From the NCBI GenBank assembly GCA_023313575.1, contig JAJTTP010000001.1, positions 5,890,001-5,954,000 of the forward strand: a DNA stretch of 64,000 nucleotides, in the 5' to 3' direction. A program made the position numbers and the translations under genes. A model generated the notes under the pieces. The model was not told the origin of the DNA. It made no database searches and saw nothing but the letters and a program-made list of their open reading frames with translations. Position 1 is the stretch's first letter. Each line of letters opens with the position of its first letter. Shown here in pieces: positions 24,417 through 38,061 of the stretch. Source of the stretch: Eutypella sp. D-1 (Eukaryota > Ascomycota > Sordariomycetes > Xylariales > Diatrypaceae).

Positions 24417-26094
24417 ACTCCTGGTACGGGACATTTCTGTAGGGGGGCACCGGCCGATGTCCGATCCGCGTCCGGGGTTTTGGGAGATCCGGGTTCTCGG
24501 GCGGTTCCTTTCAGCTCCCGTCTTTCTCTATGTAAGTATTCTTATTTCTTTGGCCGCACGCAAGGGGGGCTCTTTTTAATAAAAAAAGGGGAAAAGAAAG
24601 AAAGGGATGAAGGTAGGAAAAACGTAGGTCTTGATATAGTAAGCATAAGGGTGACCTTTACAGGACTTTTTTTTAGCTAGGTACCTACCTATAGATAATC
24701 ATCATGAATACTTTATACCCAAGTTGAATAACGCAGGCGTTGCCTAGGTAAAAGGACCCTTTCACCCTTCACCACCACATTTTTCCTGACGCGTTCGCCT
24801 GGTAGACTACCTAGCTACGAGCTGGCGGAATTGCTAATATTAAGTTTCTACTCGATGCCACTGCCCCGACGACGTCGCAGGGTTCGGAAATATCCCCACA
24901 TGCCCTACCCGATTTTACCCAGCCCTTCACCTTCGTGTCATTCAGTAGATAGACAGCCCTCGTATCAAGAGGCAGAGGTGGCAGAAAGCATGACTTTGCT
25001 CTCATACCACGAGGTTGTAAGTAGCTAGTTAGATAATCTAGCGTTCTACACCACGCCTAGCAGGCAGGCTGGCAGGCTGGCAGGTAGGCAGAGAACGACT
25101 TAGACTTAAGAGGCACGAAGTCCTTCAACCGTCCCATCATCCACATCGGGGGCCTAGGTCTATCTATCCATCGAAGGAAACGTTCCGTTTTGGCAAGAAG
25201 AGCACAGCACCCGGTTATATATACCCGTACGAAACCCATAGCCAGATTCGCTTAACAGAGGTAGCTTATCCCCATCCCACGCTACGCTATGCCGTCTTCT
25301 CCGCTGCAGCGCACGAGTGGCTTGTTCGGGAAGATGGCGCGTGGGAGACGTACCCGGCGGGGACCTTAAGTACGTATATGCTAGCCGTGCCGAATCCAGG
25401 AACGGGGGGGGGGGGAGATACAACAGGGGGACGAAGTTGTAAGAAGGCTGGGGTGCAGTCTTTAGTTTCTAATTATCATGTATTACTGGGCGGCCGCGCG
25501 CTCGGGCATCCTCTACGTACGCACTGTCCTGTATCCCTACTCCAAGATTCATTTGTGAAAGCAAGGCTAGGTTGGAGGAAGTCCCATGTCTGTCTTTGAT
25601 CATCGTGGTCTCTATTTGCCGGTCACGTACTTGGGCACGGTGCTGCGCTGTGAGTGGGCTCTGACGAAAGCGTAGATAAAATGCCAGCTCTGTCCTAGAT
25701 GCCGGCTCTATGTGCCTTAACCTACTCAGGTTAACGTGTTTGTCTGTATGCCCGCGGCAAATCATCACTGGAAAAGGAGTGGGAGTACATAAGGATCAAA
25801 ACGTCTTTGATTGGGACCAAGCAGAGCAAATGCATTTTTCTTCGTTCATTTCCCGGTAACGTGGGCCGGGGCAGGTAGTGAAGCTTGCCGTCGGACGCAC
25901 TACAGCTAGATAGATAACTCGCGAGCACCTCCCTCCCCGCGCGGCCTGCCAATCTAAGAAAACTGGTCAGATTAAACTGACCCGTCGCTTTCCATCCTCA
26001 TTGAAATAGGAAAGTAGGCCAGTGACATCTATTCGTAAATGTGTCGCCCACCCTATAGTCATGTGTCCCCTGTCCTCGCCGTGGCAGGAGGACC

Positions 26095-27282
26095 TCAATG
26101 CCGCACACTGTAGTCCTCGTCCGGCAGGTACAGGTGGCGATCGGCGCCCTTCCTGGTGAGGACGACCATGCGGATGACGCCGCCGGAGCTGCCGTCCCAC
26201 TTGATGGCCTCACGCAGGGCACCCTTGACGAAGGCCACGGCGTCCGCCTCCTCCATGCCCTCCTTCCAGTTCGCGTCGCAGTAGCCGTAGATGTAGGTCG
26301 ACCCGGAGCCGCCGATCGCGTACGCCTGCTTGTGCAGCGAGCCGCCTAGCGGAATCGAGTAGATCTGCCCGCCGTGCCGCTCGTCCCAGCCTGCAATGAT
26401 GAGGCCCGCGCTGTTTGTGCCGGGGAGTTGAGGGACGACGTCGTTAGCTGGATAGGCTCGCTCATGGCTGGCTCATCGAGATGGTTGGAGATGTTGGGAT
26501 GATGTTGGGAGGGGCGGAAAAGGGGGATGAGGGAATGATGACACGTACCTCAGACGGTCCTTGTTCGCATAGCATATCTCCTGGAAGATGGAGGCGGCCG
26601 TCTGGGTGGTGGGAGGCTTGCCGTTGCGCATGGAAAACAAGCCCAGCTGGTACTGTACGATGTCGGCGACGGCCTGTGTGTCGGCAGCGGAGCCGGACCG
26701 GCAGCACCAAATGGTGTCGTGGACTCGGGTCAGCTTGTCAGTGACCCGGTTGGCGATGTATGCACCGGTCGTGGTTCTCGAATCGGCACCTAGGTGACAG
26801 CGTTGATGTGAGTATTTGCCTTGTTTGAAGGTGCGAATAGACGAAATTGTCTGCTTACCTAGAATGACACCATCCTTGAACGTCACGGCCATACTAGCAG
26901 CATCGTATCGTATCAGCAAATGGTAGGTACTTAGGCAGCTAATAGCTATGACGAGTATTCGGAAGGGGAAGCTCACATCGAGGTACCAAGGCTATATTAT
27001 TATAATCTCATGTCAGTAAACCGTCTCATATATTTATTCTGGTACGGCTGCAACCTAGAGGTAGGTTCAAGCTGAGCCGCAGTGCATTCTCAAACTTACT
27101 TGACCTCTCCCTTTTTTAACCTGTCCATATCGACGTGAATGCCATCTGCCCCATGCACTCATCAGCTCATGTCCGATCAATCGGCCGGCAGCTCAAGCTA
27201 CCATCGCCCGGGGCCATGCCCATGCGTCCAGCTCGGGCCCGTTCGCACCTTCATTCAATACGCCTGTATTGCCGAACTCCAT
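26095..27282 (-). CDS. PRE3: 20S proteasome subunit beta type-1 (caspase-like)
   Basis: Six exons (27282-27249, 27157-27100, 26991-26977, 26893-26859, 26789-26549, 26410-26095) join to 232 residues. The joined protein has the short propeptide ending RLKKGEVNLG, then mature T34 ([11 protein letters not shown]), [56 protein letters not shown] and [15 protein letters not shown]. This matches yeast Pre3 almost block for block. The subunit sits in the inner beta ring and is made as a precursor cleaved before Thr34, which becomes the nucleophile for cleavage after acidic residues. Exon 3 is only 15 nt and carries the Gly-Thr cleavage site. The first exon and its GTGCGA donor are the least certain part. 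Confidence 0.93.
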
Positions 27283-28299
27283 CTTGCTTTGCCTGCTGGT
27301 AACTAGTAAAGCAAAAATTCCAAATTATCGTCTACCCAGTTCTATGAAGGTAGGATTCGTCTTCGGTCTGCGGTGATGTGGTTCGTGGTTCGTGGTAGCG
27401 ATGGTGGTGGGTGGTGGGTGGTGATGATAGTGTGTTGAGGTCAAGGCAAGGTTGACGTAAAGTGGGAGGGAATAGCTCAGGTTCAGCTAGGTAGCCTTAG
27501 GTATCTGGGTGTTAGCCCGGGCGGCCATTGGCGGGCGTTTAGGAGCTCTCTTTAGGGCCCGCAGGCAGCTTCATAGACGCGTTAACAAGGTCCATGTGGG
27601 TCCTCCAGCTGCCACCTGGATAGCCTTGAGATGCGTTGTACTTATGTAAGCATTTAGCTATCTATCTATCAACATAGTTACTTATCATCACGTGCCAATC
27701 TTAACATAGAACCCGAAATACATCCAGACTAGCATCTCAGACGGCATTTAAGCTTTATCGGTGCATTTATGGATCGTTTCAAAATAAGCTCCGGGCCCGC
27801 CCTTGAGGTGTTACGCAGACGGGGGCATTTCAAGGTTACAGGCTTCCAGGCCCAGTGGATAACTCCCTAGGTCCACGGCCCACGGATACTATTTGCCTTC
27901 GGCAGTAAACCAACTTGTTGGTGCATACAGGCAGAAGTACATAAAATCTCTTGATGCATCTCATGGGTATTAAATACAATGTCTAGCATACTGTTGCGAA
28001 TAGAGGCCCCGTATGAGAAAACTGGGTTGAAATGCGGGTGGGTTTACCTAATAGCTAGAGAAGAATACGGTACTAGGCTTTCCCTAAATAAGAGTTGTAC
28101 ATAGTTGTTTAAAGAGAGATAATGCGAGATGTGGTTGAAAATCATGAAAACAAAATTTCTTTATGCGCCTAACGCCGCTGCCATGCTTAAAACACATGCC
28201 GGGCACAAGGTAGATGCATAGAAACATCTACAACCCAACTCAAGCCAACCCAAAACTGGAAGTAGATGAATGACCAGCGACCAACAATTTCCCACCACC
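27283..28299. other. intergenic
   Basis: Promoter side of the proteasome gene and 3' side of the ERV2 gene. I see no further gene; short TAGGTA/TATCTA words recur. Confidence 0.45.
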
Positions 28300-29003
28300 C
28301 TACATATCCTTCTTCTCCTTCAAATCAGCGGCATCGCCTCCCTTACCATTCCCCGTTTTCCCCTCGCCCTCGCCGTCTTCCTCGCCGCACCCACAGTCAT
28401 AGAAGTCGCCGATCTGGAGGCAGTCGAACTGCGGCTTCCCGAGGCGCTCGTTGACCTGGTTGTGGACGAAGCAGGCCCAGCCGGCGGCCGAGTTCCGCGA
28501 GCCCACCTGCGGCGGGTACTTGGCCAGCAGAGCGCGGAAGTGCGTCGCGCAGTCGCCGCACGGGTACAGCCGCGCGAACAACTGGATGTACGTCCGCAGC
28601 GCCGTCGACTCCTCCTCCGTCGGCTCCTCCGGGAACCGCGCCATCATCGTGTGGAATAGCTTCCATGACGCCCGCCCGAGCTCCGCCCTGCGTACGCGCG
28701 TGGCGCGCGCCGGAGTTAGTAAATCGGTGCCAGCGTAAATAGAGTAATTACCATAAGTTTTTTTTTTCCTTCCTATGAGTGCACGTACTTGGCGGTCGCG
28801 TTTTCTAACTTCGGCGCGATCGAACCCCCGTGCAGCACGTTTTCCGGGATGGCGCCGAAGTCCGTAGCAAGTCCCGCCGATGAGCCCCCCACCGGGACGC
28901 CCATCGGGGTTCGGGGTGTGCCGCTAAAGGGCGACATGAGATAGGAAAACGTCAGGAACGCCGCGACGGCCAGTAGGACCACCGCCGACAGATGTCGCGC
29001 CAT
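28300..29003 (-). CDS. ERV2: Erv2-type FAD-linked sulfhydryl oxidase of the ER
   Basis: Exons 29003-28789 and 28687-28300 (101-nt intron with CTAAC) give 200 residues; yeast Erv2 has 196. An N-terminal hydrophobic segment (VVLLAVAAFLTFSYLM) serves as signal or anchor. The Erv/ALR fold follows: ASWKLFHTMMARFP, then the active-site pair C115-G-D-C118, W-A-C144-F-V-H-N-Q-V-N, which builds the FAD site, and C161. A distal C170-G-C172 pair near the C-terminus is diagnostic of Erv2 rather than mitochondrial Erv1, whose shuttle pair is N-terminal. Family members pass electrons from protein thiols through the CGC pair to the CxxC, FAD and oxygen, making disulfides in the secretory pathway. The extreme C-terminus is Gly/Glu/Lys-rich. 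Confidence 0.92.
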
Positions 29004-30214
29004 CGCTGCTGCTGCTGCCTTCGGTCGCAGATTGCGATGGGGCTTTTATTGTGATAGGCCGAGAGAGAGGTATTCGATAAATATGAAGTAGTACAAGGAA
29101 ATGCGTAAGTACTCTTACACTTTTTTAAGAAGGAAACCCTGAGCGGTCCAGACTGGACGAGATTATTATTATCAAATTAGATGTCATGGAGAAGACTTGA
29201 CGAGAGAAAGAGCCACTGTTGTGACCGTTGCAGCTATGTATGAAACACTTGCCTTGCATGCGACCGGGGATGGTAAGATAAACAGCTGATTACAGGTACT
29301 CTAGGTACTGCCTAGGTACTCCCTGGGGAGGTATGTAAAGTGTCCCGGGTGTCTGTTAATCTGCCTGGACGGCCGGCGGGCAGGCTATTTCTTAATTTAA
29401 CACCATGGCTTTGGTACTTGGCACTTTTTTAGGTTTGGACTAATACAAAACTGGCAACTCAAAGTAGCCCAGGTACATGGGTGGAGGTTGAAGTCAACTT
29501 AGTACAATCTGATACATGCATAACTGTGAGCTTATGCATGTAAGAAAGTACACGCTTGTGTCGCGCAGGCCCCTAACCCCTATTTCTACTACTTCTCAGT
29601 CGATAACATTGAAGTGCAGACTTCCACGGCCTCATTCATTAGAGATCCCAATAGCTGCTAGTTTTTATCAAGAGACTCGTTCTTGTCGACATATTAATTA
29701 AAGTAAGAGGCCAATTAATACAGCGGGCGACATATCTCATCGACGAAGATGGCCATGCCCATCAGTGAGCGGAGATACGCGTCAGGCAAGTCCACAGGCA
29801 CCAGTGGTGGCTAAGAGCGGCGTGTAGGCCAGCAAGTTCATCTCATTGTAGGAATCGTAACCACAATAGTAGCGCTGTGGTGTGCGTCAACATGCTAACC
29901 GTAGCTGGCAGCCTTTAGAATTACCGTAGATGGTTGTTAAACTATGACTTCGGAGGGCAGAACAGGGATAAGCACCAAAAAAGCAGACATATTCCAACAT
30001 CCTGATATTATCATGTACGTGTGACTACATGTTAAGAATATCTTGTCTATCATAGACTTGCTACCACTAATATAGACGCCCTACTCGTGAAAGCCGAAAC
30101 CCACTCCATACCCCCGGGATAAAAACAGGGTCTACTAGCTATTAAGCAATCTACCCAATCTCGTGACCTCTATGGGTGGGTGGTGGAGATCGCACGCGCG
30201 ACTCGAACTCCACC
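29004..30214. other. intergenic
   Basis: No gene is visible. The left part is the upstream region of ERV2; the right part is the 3' flank of the subtilisin gene. Confidence 0.45.
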
Positions 30215-31786
<1,572 letters not shown>

Positions 31787-34589
31787 GTTTGCAAGTTCAA
31801 AGAGACGAGGAGATCTGAGGTGGTTTGTCTTTTATCTGGACTGAACCGAGCTGGACTGGACTGGACTGGAGGAATGAAGACAATCCCCTTTTCTTGCGAC
31901 GGCACCGCGCCTATTTATCCTTCCGCATTTCGTCTGCGACCAGATGTAGCCGTGGTGCGCGTCGGTCGTCACCTTTCTTGGCGGGACTTTTGCCGGTCTC
32001 CAATAACCCGTAGGGTCTGGATAGCGGCGCGAAGACGCATGGCTCCAGCAACGATGCAACCTCGTTCGGGTGAGGGGGTTAGGTGAGCTGGACTAATGTC
32101 GTATAAGCGACAGCGGCGGCCGGTTCCCTTATCGGACAGGCTAGCGACACGGCAGAGTACGGGGATCATGATGTATGGAGGTGTCATATATTACCTGCAT
32201 CCCGATATGATCAGGGTCCTTCCAGGTGGCCGAGCAGCCGTTACAGCCCACAGGGCATTACTGGCTAAAGGCAAACCGCTACCAAAATCCATGTGAGGCC
32301 TCTATCACGCATGGCTATGCAAAATTGCGCCATCGCTCGCTTGTGGTAAATAGAATCATGCTGCCCGACCACGACGTAAGGGGCTCGGGAAAGATCTGAG
32401 TAGCAGTCTGATAACTCGACGGGATTCTGACTTCGATAATGTACAGTGACACGACGTCCTGTATGTCCTGTATGGGTCCAATGGGCTGGAAACTCCCGTT
32501 TATCATGAGGTAACATCGGAGCAGGGATCAGGCCGTTTTCGTGGGCGACAAGTCGTTCTATCAAGCTTCGTCCTGGGGCGCCGCTACGCCTTCCTGATCT
32601 GGACATACATGCCTTTTCTTATCATTCCCTTCAGTAGCCCAACAAGGTGGGAGGGCTTGAGGGCCGCAGGACAAGCTTTTTTGGCCCATTGCTTAAGTTG
32701 TCGGGAGTCTTCGGTGGTAGCAATCTCGGAGATGCAAAGCGCTAGTCGCAGATGCCTGTAGCTTGGCAGGTACTCCTGAATTGCGCCATTTCATGGGCGC
32801 CACTAAAGTATATTAAGAAACTGAGTATTTATTAATTGCCTCTCTCTCTCTCTCTCATCAGCAAGCAGACGTGATTCCACCCGGGATAAGTCCTGATTTC
32901 TACCCCAGGCGCTTAACGATGCGCTCCAAGTACGGGGCTCTAGCGACGCGGGAACGGCCCCGCATTTCAGAGCCAAGATCTTCGATAGGCAAGAGCCGAA
33001 TAACTGCCGCACTATCATTCCGCTAAGAGTTGCGATCTACGTTTGGAAGGTCGAAAGGCCTCTTGGTCTAGGCTTTCCAAGGCAGTGTGTCTGCCATGCA
33101 TATTTGGACTGCGGGGAGCATCAAAGTTCGGCGCTTCAATTATGCACGTCAGTACCGGCCTGGCCCCCAACCTATCTCTTGCGCCGTATGATAGGACTAC
33201 GCTGTTCCTGTCCTGTCGTGTAGCACCGAGATATCGCGCATGTGACGACGTGGATATCAGGCTTCGGCTCCCACCTTGTTGAACCTGGCAACGATGCAGC
33301 AGATTGATGGCTTGCATGATATCAAGGCACATCAGCCATTAGGGATCCACTTGACGTATCGATTCTTATGGATGGCTTCGGACTAGAACGTTCGTTCCTG
33401 TCAGAATAAGCTGCAGTGTCCCAGCTGAACGCTGCGACTGGTGGATATCGAAGCAAGCGAGGTGGCTGCCCCCTCTTCTTGATAAGGACACCACATTCTC
33501 TCCATCCGCGACTATATCTTGAAAGAACGACTACCTTCCTAAAGAAGGACGAGTCGCCGCTTGTGGAACCTACCAGCAATGCAGCGCTGCCAACTGACCC
33601 CCTATCTAGCACAGCTCACCTCTAATACTAAAGAAGCCCGAGCGACGTCTTGGCGTCAACTTTGCATGGCCGACGAGGACTGGAAGCGCCGCTTATCCGG
33701 CCAGTTGCACTTGACCCAACTCCCTATCGATTCCACGACGACGAGATCCGATATTATGTAGATTGTATTGAGAAGCTCTAACATACGCACGCGGCAGAAG
33801 CCCCCAGCATTTCTACATACGACCAAAGCTTAGGCCAAAGTTGACCAAACGGACCAAACCGCCGGCAGCCGAGACGGGGATGGCAAGCCCCTCTCTGGAT
33901 CACGGCAACTTATCTCGTGATAGTATCTCTGGTGGGAGCTCTGTCGGTCTGGTTTTAGGTCTTGGCAAGTCTGACGGGCCTGTGATGGCTACATTTGGCT
34001 ACTGTTCCGTGAGCGTCACTAAGTGAGATTTCTAGTGTCGAACACGAGAAAAGGGTGATTTCCTGGCGACGCAGAGGTCCTCAAGGTTCTCTTGAAAGAA
34101 GAATGATTACACGTGTGAACTTGACTTGGTATTGACAATTGGCAAGGTCAACCCCTTTCCTAAGCGTTGCGCGCGGCAAAGTCCTATCTCTTTACAGTTT
34201 GCTCTCGGGGCGGGCTCACCTGGACAACCACCCGCCCCCTACTTTATCGACAGTATCCTTGTAATTCGTTCTATTCACGATAACTGCGATTCAATTCTTC
34301 CTCGTGAAGATGTCTTGGACGATAGATTTCATGGCGAGTGGATTTGGGGTAGGCCGCAGTGGTACACGTCTGGATTATACTAATTAGAGGGGCAGCGAGA
34401 CTGGAAGGCCCACATGGAGTATCAGTAGTAATCACTTCAACTGCCAAGTTATCCGTACGGTAGTACTCTGCTATCGTACGGATTGAAGCCCTCATGAAGT
34501 CACTTGTCCGATGTGAAGAAGACATACAGGACTTGGCATTCACGCCGGGAGCAAATTATCCATCGAAACAAACCGAGGGCTTCTTGACG
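31787..34589. other. intergenic, about 2.8 kb
   Basis: The first few hundred bases are the subtilisin promoter region. Beyond this I see only short overlapping frames, a (CT)n tract near 32839-32856, and a 9-bp inverted repeat ATCCGTACG/CGTACGGAT at 34451-34459 and 34475-34483 near the 3' end of the transporter gene. Confidence 0.4.
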
Positions 34590-36110
34590 CTAGAGCTTGG
34601 CGAAGGGATTGCGGCTTATTTGCAGACGTACACCCTCAACTAACCCAGCTGCCCCAAGTGCCATAGAACCAGCATAGATCATGGCGGGCCGGTAGGCTTC
34701 AAACCCCGCATCGCTTCCTCCGTACGCATCGAGGAGGTAGCCAGCGATGGGTGCGCCCATGAGGTATCCAGCTCCCCAGCTGGTAACGATCATGCCCATA
34801 GCCACGGAGACCCTAGCTGATCCGAAAACGTTGCCGACCACCGTGGGCATTGTCGCGAAGAAGCCCCCGTTCGCCATGCCATTGATTACGACGAAGATCG
34901 CTAGGGGAGCCAGGCTCTTTGAGGCTGGCCAGACGACGAGCATACTAATGGCGCTCACGCTAAGCGACAGAAGTAAAGAGTTCAGGGGCCCTATAATGTC
35001 ACACAGGACACCGCTAACGACCCTGCCGACCGCGGACGCGAAGTTGAACCCTGCCAAGAGTCCAGCACCTGTTCCAGAGGTCATCCCGAGAGCACGGGTA
35101 TAAAGTGGTATGAAGAAAGGTGGCACGAATATAGGAAATGTTCCTAAAGCGCCAGCAATGAAAACCAAGACGAACTTTGCGTCCTTGAACAGTCTCCTAT
35201 GCATTCAATTTTCAGCATAGGTGGCCCTCGTTGATGTTTATAGGAGCTTACCATTCGACAAAACCACCACGACGCAAAGCGGTCCTCTCTTTGATGAGCC
35301 AGGCAGCGGGAAGCCCGGTAACCAGAGTCGCTAGCCCGAGAATACGGAACGCCCAGGCCGGGCCAGCGCGGCGCATGAGAGGGTCCAACGCGATGCTAAG
35401 GACGGCCCCTCCCAGACCTCCACAGGCGACAACGACTCCGTTCGCCAACCCTCGCTTGCGGCTGAAATACTGTGCTGGTGTGCTGGCAAGGACCTTTACA
35501 ATAATTATTAGTTCTGATTGATATCATCATCTGTTTTAGGAAGCATTTCATACCATGAAGCACAGGCTGCGATTGGGTTAGAACAAAGTACTCATCTCAG
35601 CACAAAGTGTAGGAAAACATACCCGTATCCGAGGCCTAACAGAACCCCCTCGGTGATGAAAAGTCCGGGTAGGCTCTTCACAGCAAAGCCGCTCAGAATC
35701 TCGGCCAACCCTATCAGACTAACGGCCAAAAGGGCTGAGTTTCGCACGCCAAGCGAACGCATGACCCGCGAGTTGAGGACCGCGACAGCAGCCATTATTG
35801 TGGGGCTTAATGAGCCGACGAAGGACAGCTTGGTAGGCGTAGAGAGCCCATTTTCTACCAGCACACTTTGGATGACTCCCCAACTGTAGCTACTACCGAT
35901 CTGCCACCAGGCCAACACCGCGCAGCATGCCACAATAACCCAGCCGTAACCGCCGTCTGGGACTTCAGAGTCAGCTAGACGCGAGGCCTGGAGTAGCGGG
36001 TCCACATTGGATTCTTCTTGAATCGACGATGTGTTTGGGGCCTCCCGGTGAGTGACGGTCGGTCCGTGACGCTCCTCGAGCTCAATCGCCGTGGTTGTTA
36101 AGGAAGTCAT
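34590..36110 (-). CDS. MFS transporter, monocarboxylate (MCT/MCH)-like
   Basis: Exons 36110-35623, 35566-35554, 35493-35252 and 35196-34590 give 449 residues. The N-terminal PDGGYGWVIVACC is the conserved MCT opening motif. About twelve hydrophobic helices follow, with a central cytoplasmic loop (LIKERTALRRGGFVEWRLFKD) and a typical second half (FNFASAVGRVVSGVLCD). Exon 2 is only 13 nt and completes GLGYGLCFM before VLASTPAQYFSRKRGLANG; without it the family motif is broken. Fungal MCH proteins move riboflavin, monocarboxylates or secondary metabolites; the substrate cannot be told from sequence. The introns are short, with TTCTAACCC as branch site in the first. Confidence 0.9.
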
Positions 36111-37196
36111 CTCGTGGTTGAGTCAGCGAATGTGATCGCAAAGTTTGATGAATAAGAAGAAAAAGAATTGTTGATTAATAGGATTAAAACTTGACGAAAG
36201 CCATGAGGACTTAGCCGGTCTACTGTCCAGTATTTAAAATATTTCAGAGCGGGCATTATTCAAAGGTGTGGCCCCTTCAAAGATGACAACCTTGGGTGGA
36301 GTTATAGGCAATGTCAATCCACCGGAAGGGCGTGGAACAACACGGCGATAGCACGCGGCGGCCCGGCAGTAGAGCTAACAAGCTAGCTTCGGTGAATCCC
36401 GCCCCTTACCAAGAGAATCTCGTAGCTTTCAAAGTACACAGATCTAGGCGCACTGTTATTCAGAAGTAGAAAAACAAGAAAGATCTTTCAATAAGAAAGT
36501 AGAAGCGACATTCGGTACACCGCACTGTTAATGGTCACGCAGAATCACTTAAAAGAGATTATAAGATAACCCCTTACATCTTTACATCTTCGGTCTGTCA
36601 CAGGGACTATCGCAGAACGATACCAGATGAAATCCAACTGCTGATTGATGCACAACCAGATAAGGCGCGTACCGCCGGCCGGCCGGTCCTGCTAGGGAGA
36701 GAAGGGGGGGGGGGGGGGTTATGGATAGGATAGTAGAATGGACATAATCGATGTCACGTACGACTATGCTGAATGACAAGCCAAATATAGCCCTGTTAAC
36801 AAGTTCCATGTCCTATTGCGTGGAATAAACTCTCGTGGGAGGTAGCACCGCCTCATTATGTGTAACTGGCTGTCATCAACTAGCCGTGCGATGCCACAGC
36901 AGGCTGATGACTCGATGGATTTGAGCAGCACAATGACAAGTCACCACAGAACAACAGTCAGTAAGTGAATGCTCTTGTGCGAGGCGAGCTACGTCTCTGA
37001 CGTAAAATGTTGTTACTATTTAAATATGTTATACACTTTATCTACCAGTTTCCCCAAGTTCGCAACACACCAACCGCCTATGAACTCGGCGCGATACGCT
37101 AGCTAGCCGACCCCAGAACCGAAACACGATTCATCACGCTTGATGACCTTGAGGGCTCTGATCTCCTGATGTGATTGATAAATCAAGGTGTTGAAA
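36111..37196. other. intergenic
   Basis: Upstream region of the MFS gene and of the membrane-protein gene that diverges from it. A run of 15 G lies at 36704-36718. No gene seen. Confidence 0.45.
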
Positions 37197-37897
37197 ATGT
37201 ACGATGCTTGTATGCCGGCGACCTCTAGCCATAATGCCCATACAACAACCGAGAGCACCCCTAGCGTTCCGACTGTAGTATATAACGACAAGAACACTGA
37301 ATCCGATATAGTTTTTACCATAAAGGAATACGGTAGCCAGAGCCCTCTTTATCAGCTTGATCAAGCATAGCACATATTGCAGCGGCAATGCCGACGCTAA
37401 CTTGCTGACAGCCATCCTCGCGATAGCATGCGTGGTGGTCGTCGCCATTACTCTCTGCGTCTCGATGGTCGCACTCCGCCGTGCCGTGGCACGGGCACGC
37501 CCGCGGGATACTGAGCCTGCGGCCCTACAGAGCGTCCCGGTGGACCCACTGAAAGTCGAGACTAGGCCGGCGACACCTGACTTCATGGCCGTTGAGGCCC
37601 GCGGAAGGGGAGACAAAGACCATGTAAGTACCACCGCAAATTCTGAGAGACCGCTCGCCTTGCCTGACGGCTTTAAAATACGAGTAGATGAAGCGGTGGC
37701 CTAGCCAACGCCAGACATTCGACCCCACGGGGGACGGTAGCTTTTACCGCCTGCGGAACGTGCCGCCATGGGCAATCTCAGACTATCTCGAGAACAGGTA
37801 AGCAAGAACGAAAGTGACAGGCTATTGTCGTTTCGGCTGCTTTCTCGGAATCACTGACGTGGGGTTAATGTATAGTAGCAAATATACGGCCACATAG
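37197..37897 (+). CDS. single-pass membrane protein, Ser/Thr-rich ectodomain (5' end uncertain)
   Basis: The certain part is three exons: an exon ending at 37623 (GACCAT before GTAAGT), 37715-37797 and 37876-37897. They encode a membrane helix (LLTAILAIACVVVVAITLCV), a basic flank (ALRRAVARARPRD), a cytoplasmic tail and an end reading FDPTGDGSFYRLRNVPPWAI then DYLENSSKYTAT. Third positions are GC-rich. Upstream, the ATG at 37197 opens a Ser/Thr-rich segment in another frame. It needs an intron to reach the membrane helix, for example a GTAGTA or GTATAT donor near 37270 to an AAG acceptor at 37365, but no choice is decisive. A short glycosylated ectodomain, one helix and a tail recall fungal wall-stress sensor-like proteins, yet no WSC or similar domain is present. 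Confidence 0.5.
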
Positions 37898-38061
37898 CCA
37901 ACTAGTAAGTGGGGTTCAACGGTAGATAAAATTGGATATACACGGCTGCCCAATAATTGCAGGCCCCTGTAATCTATGCCAGGTAGGGGATCGTGAAGTG
38001 CATATGGTATAGCCTGATTTCTTCGTAGCCTCGGATTTCATCGCACCTCCTTTTTGGGCTT

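Larger units (their letters stand above)
17567..26094. other. 8.5 kb region without supportable genes
   Basis: No frame here shows a known domain or convincing coding bias on either strand. It is rich in short TACCTA/TAGGTA words and simple repeats: TACCTAC near 20129-20150, GTCAA near 21070-21100, (GGCT)6-7 at 21827-21853, (GACCC)4 at 23921-23940, C18 at 24399-24416 and G12 at 25404-25415. The first kilobase must hold the promoter of the cyclin gene, which reads leftward. Small unconserved genes or long noncoding transcripts could be hidden here. Confidence 0.45.

Noticed and set aside
34451..34483. Inverted repeat ATCCGTACG/CGTACGGAT
   Set aside because: It is real but short, lies in the 3' flank of a gene and has no further context to suggest a function.
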